A DNA stretch of 64,000 nucleotides from Ectocarpus siliculosus (GCA_000310025.1 FN648151.1:1-64000), one strand, 5' to 3'; counted from the stretch's first letter, positions 21,718 through 33,790 are shown. Program-made: numbers and translations. Notes: generated by a model not told the origin, from the sequence alone.

Positions 21718-23030
21718 AATGCTGACGTCCACCTGCTGACGTCCACAGAACATTCCTTCATCTTTTGGAAGAAAGAACGAGGAAGGACCAACACACGGGG
21801 AACGCAACATGAATACAGGAAATCAATAGTTCACGAGAGAGGGGCTACACCCGCCCACACGGACAGCTGTTTCGGGGCTGCATTTTGATAGCGTTCCTTC
21901 GAACGCCGCGGGGCGTCATGGTTAAAATCATTTACATGCCCGGCGCAGACGTAACGGGTTTGGGTTTGTGTCAATGGACGTCCGGTGATGAGACCAACCT
22001 GTCTTTCATTATGCACTCGTCGGTGTAAGGTTCGAAAGAATCGTCCTTGGAGGCTTGCAGACATATCCGCTTCTCTTCTGGCACAAAGTCCGTCGTTCTG
22101 GCGCGGTACCCAGAAAAATCGTTTGGATGTGTATGTAGTCTACGTACACGCGGAAACTACGGATTGTGTGTTGGCTGACGGCTGCTACCATGTACACTTG
22201 GAAATTGGCTCAACTCCCATGCATAGGGACGCAACAAAAAACATGTTAATCTTTCGCGCGAAGCGCGAAAAAGAACCGGGCGGAGAAAGAGACGCAGGCG
22301 TGTATAGATATGGATGGAGCCTCACAGAGAGGTCACCACTGCTACAGCATGCGCTTACACTTCACCAAACACCGCCAGTCAGCCGTGTACGCAGGGCTGA
22401 TGTTGCTGTTTAGCAGCGCGGGAATCATCCTCAGCTGCTGCTGCTGCTGCTGCTGCCGCTGTGTGGATGTGATCCACTTACGCTCGTAGCAGCGGCAACG
22501 GGCTCTAAAAATCGCCCCCGATGCCCTGTATGTGTGTGTGTATTTGGTCGCCTCGGCCGGCAGCGTGTGTACATCTCATTGTCTCTCTGTTTTCGGGCGC
22601 GTCTGCTGTGGATCAACAAAGATCGGCCTGCAGACAGACCGGCGAAGATAGCCGCAGATTGATTGACTTGTGTGCACTTGCTTGACTCGCTTCTACGCTG
22701 CTAGCAGCAGGCAACGGGTTTCAAAAGTCGCTCTCGATGCCTCGTATGATGTGTTCCTTTGCTGGAGTGAGGGTTCTCGACCCCGCACAACATGGTCTAC
22801 TCGACCACCATCATGGTTACCGCAAAAAAAGACACCAAAGCCAAAACAAGCGGTAACCTGGTTGTCGAGTCGACGAAGCGATCGTCGTGTTTTAGCGACG
22901 TCGTTGCCAAGCGTCGCAAACCCACGATGGGCGGGGGGGGCGTACGATGTTATGTTTGGCATGCCTTCGCAGTTAAGCCGTTGCTCACGTGTGCTCAAGA
23001 GGACGGAGCACTGTTCCCACAGCACTTACC
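21718..23030. other. Downstream flank of Bin3 gene and left edge of the duplicated units
   Basis: No gene seen. The stretch 22050-22230 aligns with 32770-32935 (landmarks CTTCTC, AGTCCRTYGTTCTGGCGCG, GGATGTRTRTG and GGCTGCTACCA), which marks it as the downstream flank of a FNIP-gene unit. A (CTG)n tract lies at 22437-22458. R1 copy 3 is at 22755-22945. Confidence 0.55.
22755..22945 (+). repeat. Dispersed repeat R1, partial third copy
   Basis: Starts GGAGTGAGGGTTCTCGACCC and CGCACAACATGGTCTACTCG, then shows the same hairpin as 11082-11130 with cleaner arms (GGTTACCGC / GCGGTAACC) and the GTCGTTGCCAAGCG block. The 5' 350 bp of the other two copies is missing. Confidence 0.75.
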
Positions 23031-23735
23031 GATGGCCAATCGTTTCTTCCTGCTTTTGCCAAAGGTTCCTCAAATGTGTTTCCCTAGCCTGTCCATCCTC
23101 TCGATGCTACTTCCCGCCTGTTCAACCCGCTTCCTATGCCCCAGTACAGCTACCGTCTTCTCCCCGCTATTCTAGACCATGCCTCAAACAGCTTCCTGTA
23201 TATTCCTTCTTCTTTTCCCAGCTTAGTCATGTACACTTCCCTCTCCTTCTTGTACAATGGACATTCCGCAACTACGTGAACCCGGTCTTCGCACTCGGAT
23301 CCGCATTCACATTTCAACTTGTTGTCTTCGTCGTCTGTCTTCCAAAACCTTCATCTACGTTCTCGAAGGCCAATGTCCCCGGTCCTAAGCTTGACCTTCG
23401 GCTATGCCCCGCATCCTCTGGTCCATGTAGGCCTCCTTAAACCCTTTTCCTTCTTTCAATATTCCGTACACATCTAGACCCTTGTCATCCTCGGCAAAGC
23501 AACATATCTCTTCTTGAACGCCTCGATTGACCTTCCAATGGATATGTATCAGCTTCGTCCATTTCGAATTCCCTCCGTCCGCCATCTACAACCTTGGCCC
23601 ACTGGGTGGGTTGTCTACCCCTCTTCTTCGTTCACTTTGCCTCCGAAGCTACTCTCGGCAACCTCTCCTCTCCCATACCGTAAATGCGGTACTGCCGTTC
23701 TAAATTCCTTGCCTCTCATGCCAATCGTAGGGGTT
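23030..23735 (-). mobile_element. LINE (non-LTR retrotransposon) 3' fragment
   Basis: The minus strand encodes, across more than one frame, pieces typical of the C-terminal tail after the reverse transcriptase of a LINE: GGNSKWTKLIHIHWKVNRG, EAYMDQRMRGIAEGQA, then LRTGDIGLRERR, and CECGSECEDRVHVVAECPL, a Cys/His knuckle (CxCGxxC...H...C), followed by YKKEREVYMTKLGK. The frames are shifted and a stop interrupts before the knuckle, so it is dead. No reverse transcriptase core is present; the copy is strongly 5' truncated. Clade not assigned. Confidence 0.65.
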
Positions 23736-23781
23736 AGTGCTTGGGGGGGTTAATGTTCCCGAGGTCCAGAGTGAACATACA

Positions 23782-25962
23782 TCATTTCCCCGCCACTTCA
23801 GTTTCGACTTCAACTCCCGGTAAAACCAACAGTGGATCGTCAGGCAAGTTCATGACCTTCAGTCTCGTCAGAGAAACTGGCCACCCTTCTCCAGACCTGG
23901 GCGGCCGAAACCGTTGGCCGAAGGTTAGCCGTTGAAGCGACGAAGGCCATCGTACCTTTTCAATCGACTGATCGAATTGGTCACCAAATATGACTTCCTG
24001 CAGCGCCGTAGGCCAGACCACCCGCTTTATCGATTGGTTGAAGTCATTACCAAAGGTCAGCTGCTTTAGTGATGCTGGCCAAGCAACTCTGGCGATGGGA
24101 TAGTTGAATGACTTGCCAAACGACAAAATCCTCACGGATGCGGGCCACACTACTTCGTGGATGGGCCGGTTGAAGCACCCACCCATGGAAAGCTCCTGAA
24201 GCCCAACTGGCCACACCACCCGAGCAATAGGCTGGTTGAATTTGCGGCCGAGGTCGAGTCTTCGCAAGGATGCTGGCCAATCGACCTTTTCGATTTGGCA
24301 GTCGAACGAATTCCCAAAGATGAGAACTTCCAGCGAGGCTGGCCACTGGACGCTTTGAACAGGCCGGTTGAAGTCGTGTCCCAGCGTGAGCTGCTGTAGC
24401 GACGCAGGCCAGGAAACCCCCGATAGCGGCTGATTGAACGCCTCCTCGAACGTTAGCTGTTGTAGTGATGATGGCCACGATACTTGGTTGATAGGCTGGT
24501 TGAATCCATTCCTGGTAGGTGGTACATACCAATAGCGAGAGACCGCCTGCCTGACCGCATGCCAGTTCGCATCACGGTGCCTGCAGAAGGTCACTTTACG
24601 AAGTCCCACTGGCCATCTTACCGTGCTAAGAGGCTGATCGAAGCAAAAACCGAACTCGATTTCTTGGAGTCCCTCCGGGCACACCATTTTGTCGAGTGGC
24701 ATGTTGAAGACGTATCCGAATGTGAGTCGTTGGAGAGACCGGGGCCACGTAATCTCGCGGACTGCTTGGTTGAAGCAGCCACCGAAGTTTAGTTGCTGTA
24801 AGGAATCTGGCAGCACCGATCCATCGATCGGTTGGTTGAAGTATAAGCCAAACGTGAGCTGTTGTAGCATGACTGGCCACACCATTGACCAGATTGGTGC
24901 ATTGAAGTGGTCGCCGAAGGTAATCTGTTTCACCGACGCTGGCCACATGACCTGATCGATCCGCTGGTTGAATAACCTTCCAAAGGATATTTGCCGGAGC
25001 GATACCGGCCACAAAACGTTGTCAATTGGACTGTTGAAGGAATGGCCAAATGCGATTTGTTGCAGCGAATCCGGCCACACTGATCCGTCGATCGGTTGGT
25101 TAAAGCCCCAGCCGAACGTGAGCTCTTGAAGGGAAGCGGGCCACACGACCTTTTTCATGGAATGATCCTCCAATTGCAGCCAGGACATGCGCAACCTCGT
25201 CCCAAACTTCCCCCCGAACGTTAGTCGCTCAAGCGATACCGGCCACTTGACCTTGTCAATACGCTGGTCGAAGGTTGAGTCATGACCGAACGTTATCTGC
25301 CGCAGCGACGCCGGCCACGATACCTTGTCGATCGGCAGGTTGAAGTCTCGCCCGAAGATGATCTCTTCAAGCGAGGCTGGCCACGAAAAGTTCTCCAGCG
25401 TTGAGTTGAAACGCGCCGTGAACTCCAACTTCTTCAACCTGCGAGGCCACACGACGGAGCTGCTGCGGAACTTGAAGCTGCCCAGGAAGAATTCCTCGAG
25501 GCCAGCAAACACAGCTCCGGTGTGTTTCAACGCCGAAGTTGGCAGCAACCAGGTCGCCTTGACGACTCGGAATGGGGGCAAGTTCGCGGCCGAGCTTGCC
25601 GTTTCATGAGCACGGTCCCTGGGGAGGGCGTTGTCAAATGCTTCACCAGCGACCCACAGATGCTCCGGCGTGTCGCTGGACACACGGAGAGCCACTCTTG
25701 AGAGGTTGCGACACTCCACACAGGATTGAAACGACACTAGCCGCAGCTCAGACGTGGAGGCAAGCCAACCGGCCCCCCCGCTGTGGTTCTGGTTGAGGAC
25801 GATCGTGAAAGTGTCCAGCCACCGGCTGTGACCTGAGTCGAGTGAGTAGAAAGGAGTTGATGCCGAGGAAACAGGATGGGAAGGGCTGGGTTTCACATGG
25901 ACGTACGGCTTCTTGGGGTTCAGCACAGCCGGAGGAACATCAACACAAGGCTCTGATTCCAA
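23782..25962 (-). CDS. FNIP-type leucine-rich-repeat protein, copy A
   Basis: One long open frame on the minus strand ending GVEVETEVAGK, up to 727 codons. From about residue 165 it consists of about 23 repeats of 22 residues with consensus WPxSLxxLxFGxxFNxPI, the FNIP repeat pattern known from Dictyostelium and seen in large numbers in brown algae; a beta-solenoid recognition role is usual, but the function is unknown. The N-terminal part includes GWLASTSELRLVSFQSC and is not recognised. No ATG opens the frame: the most upstream codon is TTG, and a good acceptor (pyrimidine tract then ACTCAG|GTCACAG) at about 25832 suggests that the true coding starts there from an upstream exon. A TATA-like tract (TATATATA on minus, about 26010-26018) lies close by. 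Copy B is closely similar throughout. Confidence 0.75.
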   Translation of the reverse strand: MESEPCVDVPPAVLNPKKPYVHVKPSPSHPVSSASTPFYSLDSGHSRWLDTFTIVLNQNHSGGAGWLASTSELRLVSFQSCVECRNLSRVALRVSSDTPEHLWVAGEAFDNALPRDRAHETASSAANLPPFRVVKATWLLPTSALKHTGAVFAGLEEFFLGSFKFRSSSVVWPRRLKKLEFTARFNSTLENFSWPASLEEIIFGRDFNLPIDKVSWPASLRQITFGHDSTFDQRIDKVKWPVSLERLTFGGKFGTRLRMSWLQLEDHSMKKVVWPASLQELTFGWGFNQPIDGSVWPDSLQQIAFGHSFNSPIDNVLWPVSLRQISFGRLFNQRIDQVMWPASVKQITFGDHFNAPIWSMVWPVMLQQLTFGLYFNQPIDGSVLPDSLQQLNFGGCFNQAVREITWPRSLQRLTFGYVFNMPLDKMVCPEGLQEIEFGFCFDQPLSTVRWPVGLRKVTFCRHRDANWHAVRQAVSRYWYVPPTRNGFNQPINQVSWPSSLQQLTFEEAFNQPLSGVSWPASLQQLTLGHDFNRPVQSVQWPASLEVLIFGNSFDCQIEKVDWPASLRRLDLGRKFNQPIARVVWPVGLQELSMGGCFNRPIHEVVWPASVRILSFGKSFNYPIARVAWPASLKQLTFGNDFNQSIKRVVWPTALQEVIFGDQFDQSIEKVRWPSSLQRLTFGQRFRPPRSGEGWPVSLTRLKVMNLPDDPLLVLPGVEVETEVAGK

Positions 25963-25999
25963 CGTCGTTCAGAGGCAACTATCCCCCGTCTGCGCAGAA

Positions 26000-28842
26000 G
26001 TTTCACAGACGTATATATAATCTCCTTGTAGGGTCCATTGTGTTTCAAAAGGAGTCCTACAAGACGGAATCTCTCGGTGCGAGATCGTGGTAGAGTGGAA
26101 ATACGGCGCAGCCCATCTTGTCGTCAGGTTCCCAAACCGTTTCAGCTTCTTTCACTTTCGCCATATTTTGTGTTTAGTCCAGCGAATTGGAACTGCCGCG
26201 GGCATACGGTAGAGTCCATCCTACAGCAGACCCCGACCGAGGCGGTTGCCGCCGCTTGTGGTGAATATACTGAAGGGCGAGTACAGTGAAAAGCATAGAC
26301 GGGAAACTTAGCCCCAATAATCATGTGGTACCCATCGCTCAGGGTCGGAGTCTGGCCTGAACAGAAATCGGTTTCGCGACATCCCTCTATGAACTCAAAC
26401 ATTCCAAACGTATTCTGGATTACTGCACCCCTCGAACCTGTGTAGATGTCTATTGTGCGATCTATTAGGGCAATCCGGCAAACGATGCTCAAATCAAGGG
26501 AGAAGACCTAAACCTATCACGAAATTCCTTTGTGAGGACAGTCAACGATGGTTAGGAGAGCTGACACTGGTTCCGCCGCTCGGCGCCCCCGCTCCCCTAC
26601 TCTTTACGGGTTTTGTCTTGGACACCCGCCCCGAAAACGTTTGAAACAGAAAGAGACGACAAAGGAAGACGGAAGAGCAGAGTGTACGATACGCTCCCTA
26701 GAGCGCCGCAAATCACGTCCGACGCTCTTGATGTAGACACAGGTCTTCCTGATGTGTGGCAGTGTGGGGCTGTGATGGCCGGGCGGATGGCGGGAACGGA
26801 GGTTATCGCGTCAAAATATTTGAGTATTTGACCGATCACACACACTCATAGTAAAGACATCCACATAGGATTGACTCTCCTCCTTGCACTTCCGAAGCAG
26901 GACCATGCCGTACAACTCCCGCGCCCCCGCTGTCGGTAGAACCCTTCCCTTTTTAATAGACAGGGTTCGTGTTTTTATCCCGCTGGAACACTGTCGTATT
27001 TTTAGTGGCCAGTCGGTGGACGCTGCCGATGATAACATATAGAAACACACCCAAAAGACCAAGACAGCAATCGAGGAGGGAATCGTAGCGTGGAAGACAA
27101 GAAGAGCTTCGAGGAAGATGACCTTCACCACAACAAACGACGTAGGGCGAGAGAAGATCAACTGAAAATTGCTGTCGAAACGATGATGAGAGTGAAAGCA
27201 AGGAGGTTGATGATGGTTAAACCACTCCAAAACGAACTCGAGTGCAAGGTAGCAGCCTTGGTAGGCACGTGCAGGGTTTCTTCTGTTGCTATCGTTTCTG
27301 TCTTTAATCCGGAGACTAGCTTAGCCTCTCCCATACCGCCCCCTCACGGGGTCTCAGTTAATGGCATTTAGAAGTGTTTTGTGTTCAACCGCACGGAGAC
27401 TGATGTCTTTTCATTGGTCAGTCGGTTAGCGCGGTCGATGCTAGTAACAAAAACACATACACGCATCGTCACGATCCTGGCGAAAGTGCAGGCAAGGAGG
27501 AAAGCACATCGCTACAATGTATGTACCATTCCATCATCATTCGTGTGTTGAAGAGCCGACGATAAAAGGGGAATCGTTTGGTGAAAAAAAATGTGCCTTT
27601 GGTTGGTCGATGGGTATTCTGATGTAGAAACCGCTCAAATCCTGGACCTTTCGTCAGATGACGAGAGATATAAGCAGTTTGATGAGGACGTGGGTTCAAG
27701 GTCATATTGCGGGTGGCGAGGCCATCGGACGTAGTAGGTTCGGGCGAGGGCTTGCGTGAAGGGTCAATTGGTGTAGAGATGATCGAATTTTTGCGTTTGT
27801 TTACCTTTCGGAAACCTGGGGTCATGAGTACAAGAGTCCGTAACCCTCTCTGTCATTCCGTGGAGGGGAGAACGTAAGGTCTGGAGCAAGTTGCGCAAGC
27901 GGAGTATATGAGCACGTGATGAGACGGAACGACAGCAGTGCCTGCCTAACGTAGATGGCGGCAGAGTAGCATTGTAGGAGGACAGGAAGGGCAGGGCAGG
28001 AAAAACGAAGGCGCTGGAGCAGAGGCAGGCGCTTAAACTTCACTCCCGACCACAGAAACGTATGTGCTAGACAGTCACCAGAAGATTGCTAGAGAGCAAT
28101 CACGTGCGTTCCGAAGAGTACAACCCTCCACATGACTGACTTACGCTCTTTGACCTGTACCGACCTTCTTGCACTCATCCATGCTATTCACGCAAAACAT
28201 CTTCTCCTTTCTCGTCGACTCTCGATACGAACTTCCCGGCGGGTGAGATACGAAACAAACCCGCCAAATTGTATCGCGCCACGACGCGACGGGTGATGGA
28301 CGCGTGTGTACAGTATGCCCCCGACTTGCCCATTATCGCGTGAGCACTGCCGTCAGCAGATCTATGCCGGAATGCATGAACGTGGCCGCCACGAGCAGCT
28401 AGCTACGCGCTCAACACGTCGTCGTTCTAGTTGTAAATGCTGCCATTGCGCTATCACGTATGGGTACCCCGACTGTAACCCGCAAGGGATGCAACGAGCT
28501 TCTCAATTTGGGTGAGGATTTCGGTGAAGCTTGAGCGTGGTTTTCTCGCAAATGTTTTTCTCCACTTAGGCTTCTATTGCGCCCGTTCGCAGATACTCTA
28601 CATGTTTTTTCGCCAAAGAAACACATCCGTTCGAACGGGGTGGTAATATATTCCGTTGATATCTGAATCTTCGAAGAGTGATACGCCTGAAGCTGAATAT
28701 AGAAAGTACAGTACGCCCACAGAGAGAACCGATCTCCGGTGCGGCCTACCCTCCACATACTGTAGACTTTGACAACAAGAATTGATTCGTGCGGCATGGG
28801 ATTGCCCTCTTTTTCGCAGACACCATCACCACCCCGTACACC
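26000..28842. other. Unit A spacer upstream of FNIP gene A
   Basis: No gene supported. The whole stretch aligns in pieces with 37600-40930 in unit B but no reading frame is kept between the two, which argues against coding. Several C-rich and GA-rich patches; nothing else recognised. Confidence 0.5.
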
Positions 28843-31090
28843 AAAAACTCTCACGAGGTTGTTTCTTACGAGCAGGCCGGCGCTGCTATTGCACGACGGT
28901 TTTCTGGTATCATGCGGATGTTCTAATGACATTTGATCACTGTTCTATCATTCGGTCTATTCTTGCCCTGTTTCCAAAGGAAACCCCCTCCTTCGGTGAT
29001 TTGCTTCGACTATTTGTCAACCCTTACAGTTATTATGATGTCGATCACATGCCGACCAAGGCTACGTTTTTCGTTTGGTCTGTTTTACAGTGAACCATGT
29101 GCTCGTCTTGTAGCCCCCCCTTCCCGTGAAGGCTTACTTGAATGAGTACTCGACCTATTCATGGGTCGTTTGTCGCTTTTCCCTTCGCAATTTCGATACT
29201 TTGTGTTTTTTTTTTGTTGTTGCACCGCGCTCGCGTTTCCCCGTGTTTATCCGCCAACGTTGCCGTTCCCGGCTACTTTCCTTGGCTTCCTTGGTTTTGC
29301 TGACGTTGGCCTAGAAGTGCGGGTGAGGGTTTTGATTTGTCGCATCTTCGATCCATTCCCTACACATATTGATTGACTGGAGCTCCTCGGGGTTTGTTTG
29401 CTTCTGTGTCTTCATCTACGAGCACTAGGGGTGGGCGAGAGAAAGTGATATTTGGAGGTAGGGCGATAGCATGTTTTTTTGGCGTTACAAAATGCTGTGA
29501 TATGACGTCATGCGAAATTCCGGGGGTATCCGAGTCATGTTCGCTTCTTCTCCTGTTCAGTGCGCGAGCTTGGATTGTGTTGGATTCCGGCTTCATGCTG
29601 TACACGCAAGGACACAGAAAAGCACAGCGAGGAGAACAAAGGAAGTAGCAACAACCTGCACTACGGTGGTCGGATATAATCCACACAGCGTCGAGGTGAT
29701 TTTATGTGAAAAGGTGCGAATCAAATGACATCCCACATTGGTTTCGCCCTCTCTCTTCGGAAACTCGTTGCGAAAGTTGCCGTCATATTTTGCTGGCGGT
29801 ATTAGATACTCATGGGCTACACTTGGTTTTCCTGGCGGAGCAATTGGCACACTCTTATACGGCATGGTTGAAGCCTCAGTGTTTCCGAAACTTTGTGATA
29901 ATTGGTCAATATGTTGTGATTGGGCTGTGTCGTGTTCGAGGCAAGTATCGACGAGTCTTGGTGCGCTCTAATGGTGTTCGTACTCTATTATCTAAGGATA
30001 ATTTGTGTTTTAGCGACTCGAGATATCTGAAATCGGCGACAAATGTCGGAGAGATGCCATTGTCGGGTAGCATGATGACTTGCGACGAGGAGTGTTTGAT
30101 GTCTTAGATATGATGTTGAAGCAAACCAAGAAAAACTACTAGGTGTTGAAATAGGATTATTCTGAAGGGTGCCATTGCCATTTTCCCAGGGAATGTTTTT
30201 CTGGCCTCTGGCCTTTCGGATATGGTAAGGTAAAGGCTGCAGTGCCTCGTCGCTGGCGCGTGAGTCTTGATCCCCGACAATACTAGAAGTAGTACGGAGA
30301 GAGAAAAACTTATACCCTAACACTCGGTCCGTGCCTGAGGGGGTGTCGAGTACACACGGGGTCAACTGGACACTCTCCAGGAGACGTGAAACACAACCGT
30401 CTCCATCCGGCGTGGCCACACGGCCACTGTTTAGTGGGCATTCCACGGGGCACCTATTGTGACTTTGTCCGGGCGCAGGGTCCATGTGGGTCTTGAATTG
30501 GGGTCGACCGGACAATTGTAGGCGAACCCATCCCTCCATAATAAAACAAGAATACGTCTACCAGTTTTTTTTAACCCAAAGGTGACTTCCAGTATTCATT
30601 GCTCGACGGACAAGATGTGCGTAATGGCCTATCGATGACCCGGGTCCCGGGTAAATTCGTTTCGTTGTCCTTTTTCTTGCATTTGGAGCATATTCTACGG
30701 TGTAAAGTTTTTTTCTCTTTGTTACATCCTACTGTCCGCCATGTCGTGGGGACGACGGGAATATTGTTATTGGTCGAACATACAACAGTGGTGGTGGCCG
30801 TAACCAAACGTTATGGAGAACCAACCGAAGAAAAGGGATTCTTGGCTAAGCCACGTATTTCGCTGCGATTTTGCTCACGATGGGCGGCCCACGGACATGC
30901 CCATGGGCTTGAGGGGCTTGTGCCAGGAACAATGGACGCCTCCGTGGGCATGTCCGTGGACGGACGTGTCCACGGACGTCCATGGATGTCCACGGACGGT
31001 TCGACAGAAGTTCACGCACGCGTCCACGGACGACGTCCGTGAACGTTCACAGACGTCCACGGAGGTCCGTGGACTGGACGGATAAACTGT
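28843..31090. mobile_element. Unclassified insertion present in unit A, absent in unit B
   Basis: Unit B runs straight from CACCCCCGTACACCC into GGGGAG...TCTGGCAGATTCC, whereas unit A has about 2.25 kb between GTACACC at 28836-28842 and a second GTACACC at 31089-31095, consistent with a 7-bp target duplication. No inverted ends are evident. Minus-strand frames contain decayed peptide pieces such as TFVADFRYLESLKHKLSLDN and RRICSKCKKKDNE that look like remnants of a transposase-like protein, but I cannot assign a family. The right end is a palindromic GTCCACGGAC array. Confidence 0.5.
30885..31085. repeat. Palindromic GTCCACGGAC / GTCCGTGGAC array
   Basis: About 200 bp packed with the decamers GTCCACGGAC, GTCCGTGGAC and variants in both orientations. 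An outer perfect inverted pair, CCACGGACATGCCCA at 30889-30903 and its complement at 30945-30959, could form a 15-bp stem. It forms the right end of the 28843-31090 insertion. Confidence 0.8.
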
Positions 31091-31849
31091 ACACCACCCC
31101 ACCCGGGGACGTACATTTAATTACAGCAGCAGTAACTGTCTGGCGGATTTCAAGAAAAAAATAACCACCCGGATACATTGACTCATCTTACGTATCATCA
31201 AAGACTGCTGTTCGCGCTGACCTACAGTAGGCGGCTTCTACCAACAATCTTTTTATGCTGATGTGATCACCCTTGCGCACCCCCATGGACCCTTGCTCTG
31301 CCAACATGAGGCATGGACCCTTGCTCTGCCAACACGAGGTTTGTCATTTGCATTCGGTGCACATTCAATCCGCAGTTGTGGTGCTTGCATGTGTGTCAGA
31401 TGCAACAAACTGAGCTGCGGCACACCCGTGGAGATGGAACACAGGCACCGCTGTGCTGAGAGGAAATGCAATCTCCCATCTGCTCGTGATATTTTGAGCA
31501 AGCGTTCTCCCCTTCGGCGATACTGTATTTGCTGGCACTGCTGTTGTGCGCACCGTTCCAAGGTGAAGGTTTCGTGGTAGCCCAAGATTGCTATGAAGAA
31601 GTAGTTTTACAGTGGTAAATTACATCAGGTTGTAAAAACGGCAAATAAATACGGTTGGTTGGCATCACCGGATCAAAACGGCCTCAGCCAGCCAGGTGCC
31701 CGCGGTTGGGAACGCCTAACTAAGCAGCTGTTTTACCACTCGCGCACGACGGCATATCCCATGCAGGCGCATGTGGGCCTAATGGACTTGTAAGCCCTTG
31801 GATATAATAAAGTCCTAGTAACAGATCTCCGAAGCGCAGACGCTGGCTA

Positions 31850-32290
31850 ATGCGCACCTGTCATGTGCACCTGTTGTTGCTGGTGTGTTGCTCTCAGATA
31901 AAATTCTCGCCGCACGTTGGGCGGTTTCTCCGTGCTTCGACCGCCTGTTGCCGCCGTAGGAGTCTGCATGCAGTTCGCAGGGCTTCGGAACACCGATCCT
32001 CTAGTGGAGCTGGAGGGCATATTAAAGAGCTTGTGGGACGGTCAGAGTTGTTTGCTTGAGATGGCGAGCGGATGTCCTCCACAAGACCGTGAGAAGGTTA
32101 AGGTTCAGGTGCCAGGACCGGGCTCTGCAACGGTCCTCGAGAATGCCATGCCGCTTCGGAGAGGTTCCGCGTGGCAAGCATCGGCCAGCGCCTGCAGTAC
32201 CCCAACGGCACGAAGCAGCGCGCATGGATGGCAGCAAGGTCAAACACGGAGAGAGGAGGTGCAAATGTCAAGAGGGCCTTGAGCTGTCTG
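31850..32290 (+). other. Spacer segment with a frame partly shared with unit B
   Basis: Aligns with 41630-42010. One frame keeps ERFRxASIGQ and QRAWMAAR, then ERxGANVKR, in both copies, but other parts are shifted and no start or splice context is convincing. It may be a decayed exon of an unknown gene duplicated with the units. Not called as a gene. Confidence 0.3.
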
Positions 32291-32699
32291 GAGACGCGTT
32301 TTCAAGCCCGTGATCAAATTCGCTGTCGTGGGTCGCGGACCCTGCCGTATGGATACGTACCACATTGCCGCTGGTCCCGCCTGCTATGACTGTGATTGGT
32401 CCATTTCAACAGCACGAAAGCACGACAGCACGACGGAGATTGCGCCGCGTGCCGCAAGCCGCATTGGAGCCTTCGTATGCATAGCGTTGCATAGCGTAGC
32501 ACCATTGAAATAGTCTACTGCATAGGAGAAGATGTCTTTGTCTTGACATTGTTTTGTGAGGAGCGTTGATGCACGAACCAAGTCGACATCAAGTGACGCA
32601 ACAGTGTGAAATGAGGATGCACGATCTGCGTCGATCTGTGGCGAAGTATTCTAATGTCGTGACTTCCTAACTTCTGTTCGGAATAATCAACAGAGTAGT

Positions 32700-33790
32700 T
32701 TCTCTGATGATCAACAACTACGTCATGAAAGGGACGGCTGCAGAGGTGTCGGAGTGGGAGAGAGATCTGTGGCGTCTTGTAGATAGATCTGCTTCTCGTT
32801 CGGCAAGAAGTCCATTGTTCTGGCGCGTGAGACTGTCGGGTTTGGATGTATGTGTGGGCAGACGCGAAACTGTAGATCGTGCAGCGACTGATGGTTGCTA
32901 CCACGTCACTTGGAAGCTTGGGAGCTTTTGAGAAGCTCCTTGCGAACGAAACAATTGTGGTATATTGTGCGGGAACCGACGAAAGAGTTCCAGCACGAAC
33001 CTGAAGCATCTCTTCATGCTGTATTCAAGACTAGTCTATACAGCAATGGTTCGAGCGGAGAGCGTGAGGTATCTGTCGACCTGCCTCATGATGACCTCGC
33101 GTTGCAGCTCGAAAAAAATAAGTGGCGTTGGCAGTGTTCACGCGTTTGCTTCGACAAGAAGAAGTACAATTGTTTTTGATAGCCGTCACGTCCTCTTGGA
33201 CGGGCGGACACCTCTTCACTCTGGTATGATGAACACACGAATACGAGCTCTAGCAAGCATCGCTATCGTACCAGGCATGTGGAATATCGTGGTATCGATG
33301 CGTTTTATGAACCGAAAACAACTTTGCGCAATCATTCTAACGTCGCCGTCACCACAACAACGCCTCGTAACTGCAGGTCTGTGTAACCTGTAGTCCAAGG
33401 TTTGTCCGAGGCGTTCATGAACGCAGGTTCGTTCTCCACTTCGACCACCTGCAGCAAGACTTCATGACCGACAACATTAAGTATCATCACCTAATTCTTG
33501 AGATAGGTTACGCGAGACAACTCTTTACCGGGGGGTATCCTATTGGGGCTGACAACAGGCCTATTGGGGGGTAGACAAGTAATCCTCCCCGAGGTCGAGT
33601 GGACATCGATCACTTCTGCGTCACTACAGTTGCGACTTGAACTCCAGACAACATAAACGGCGGGTCGCAAGGCAAGCCTACGACGTTCAGATTAATCAGA
33701 AAAACCGCGGCCACCCTTCCCCCGACTCGGGCGGTTCAAACCTTTGCCGGACTAGTAGCCGTTGAAGCGACGAAGGCCATTCTGCCGACA
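32700..33790. repeat. Segmental unit C stub
   Basis: The left part (32770-32935) matches 22050-22230; 33180-33400 matches 34060-34210 (landmarks TGGAATA, TGGTATC, CCGAAAACA and ACRTCGCCG), and 33575-33790 matches the 3' end of FNIP genes A and B. So a third unit existed in the same orientation but only its downstream flank and gene tail remain. Confidence 0.7.
33575..33790 (-). pseudogene. FNIP-repeat gene remnant, copy C (3' tail only)
   Basis: Aligns with the last about 70 codons of copies A and B (stop-side CGAGGTCGAG..., GCCACCCTTCCCC, GGGCGGTYRAAACCTT, and the final GTTGAAGCGACGAAGGCCAT). Small indels and base changes destroy the frame, and the similarity ends abruptly near 33790, so the upstream body of the gene is missing. 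Confidence 0.8.

Larger units (their letters stand above)
21970..32520. repeat. Segmental duplication unit A
   Basis: Aligns discontinuously with 34050-42575 (unit B) and, at its downstream end, with 32700-33790 (unit C stub). Matching segments include the gene, 25915-26160 with 37550-37780, 26520-26880 with 38850-39190, 27060-27830 with 39690-40460, 28520-28840 with 40590-40930, and 31130-32515 with 40965-42470. A LINE/R1 block (22755-23735) and a 2.25-kb block (28843-31090) are extra in A. Confidence 0.8.

Noticed and set aside
22670-23440. 256-codon plus-strand ORF
   Set aside because: Spans repeat R1 and the antisense of the LINE tail; a chance frame.
31609-31740. Short inverted repeat AGTGGTAAA / TTTACCACT
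   Set aside because: Arms of nine bases at 120 bp spacing can arise by chance and the sister unit does not show an empty site.
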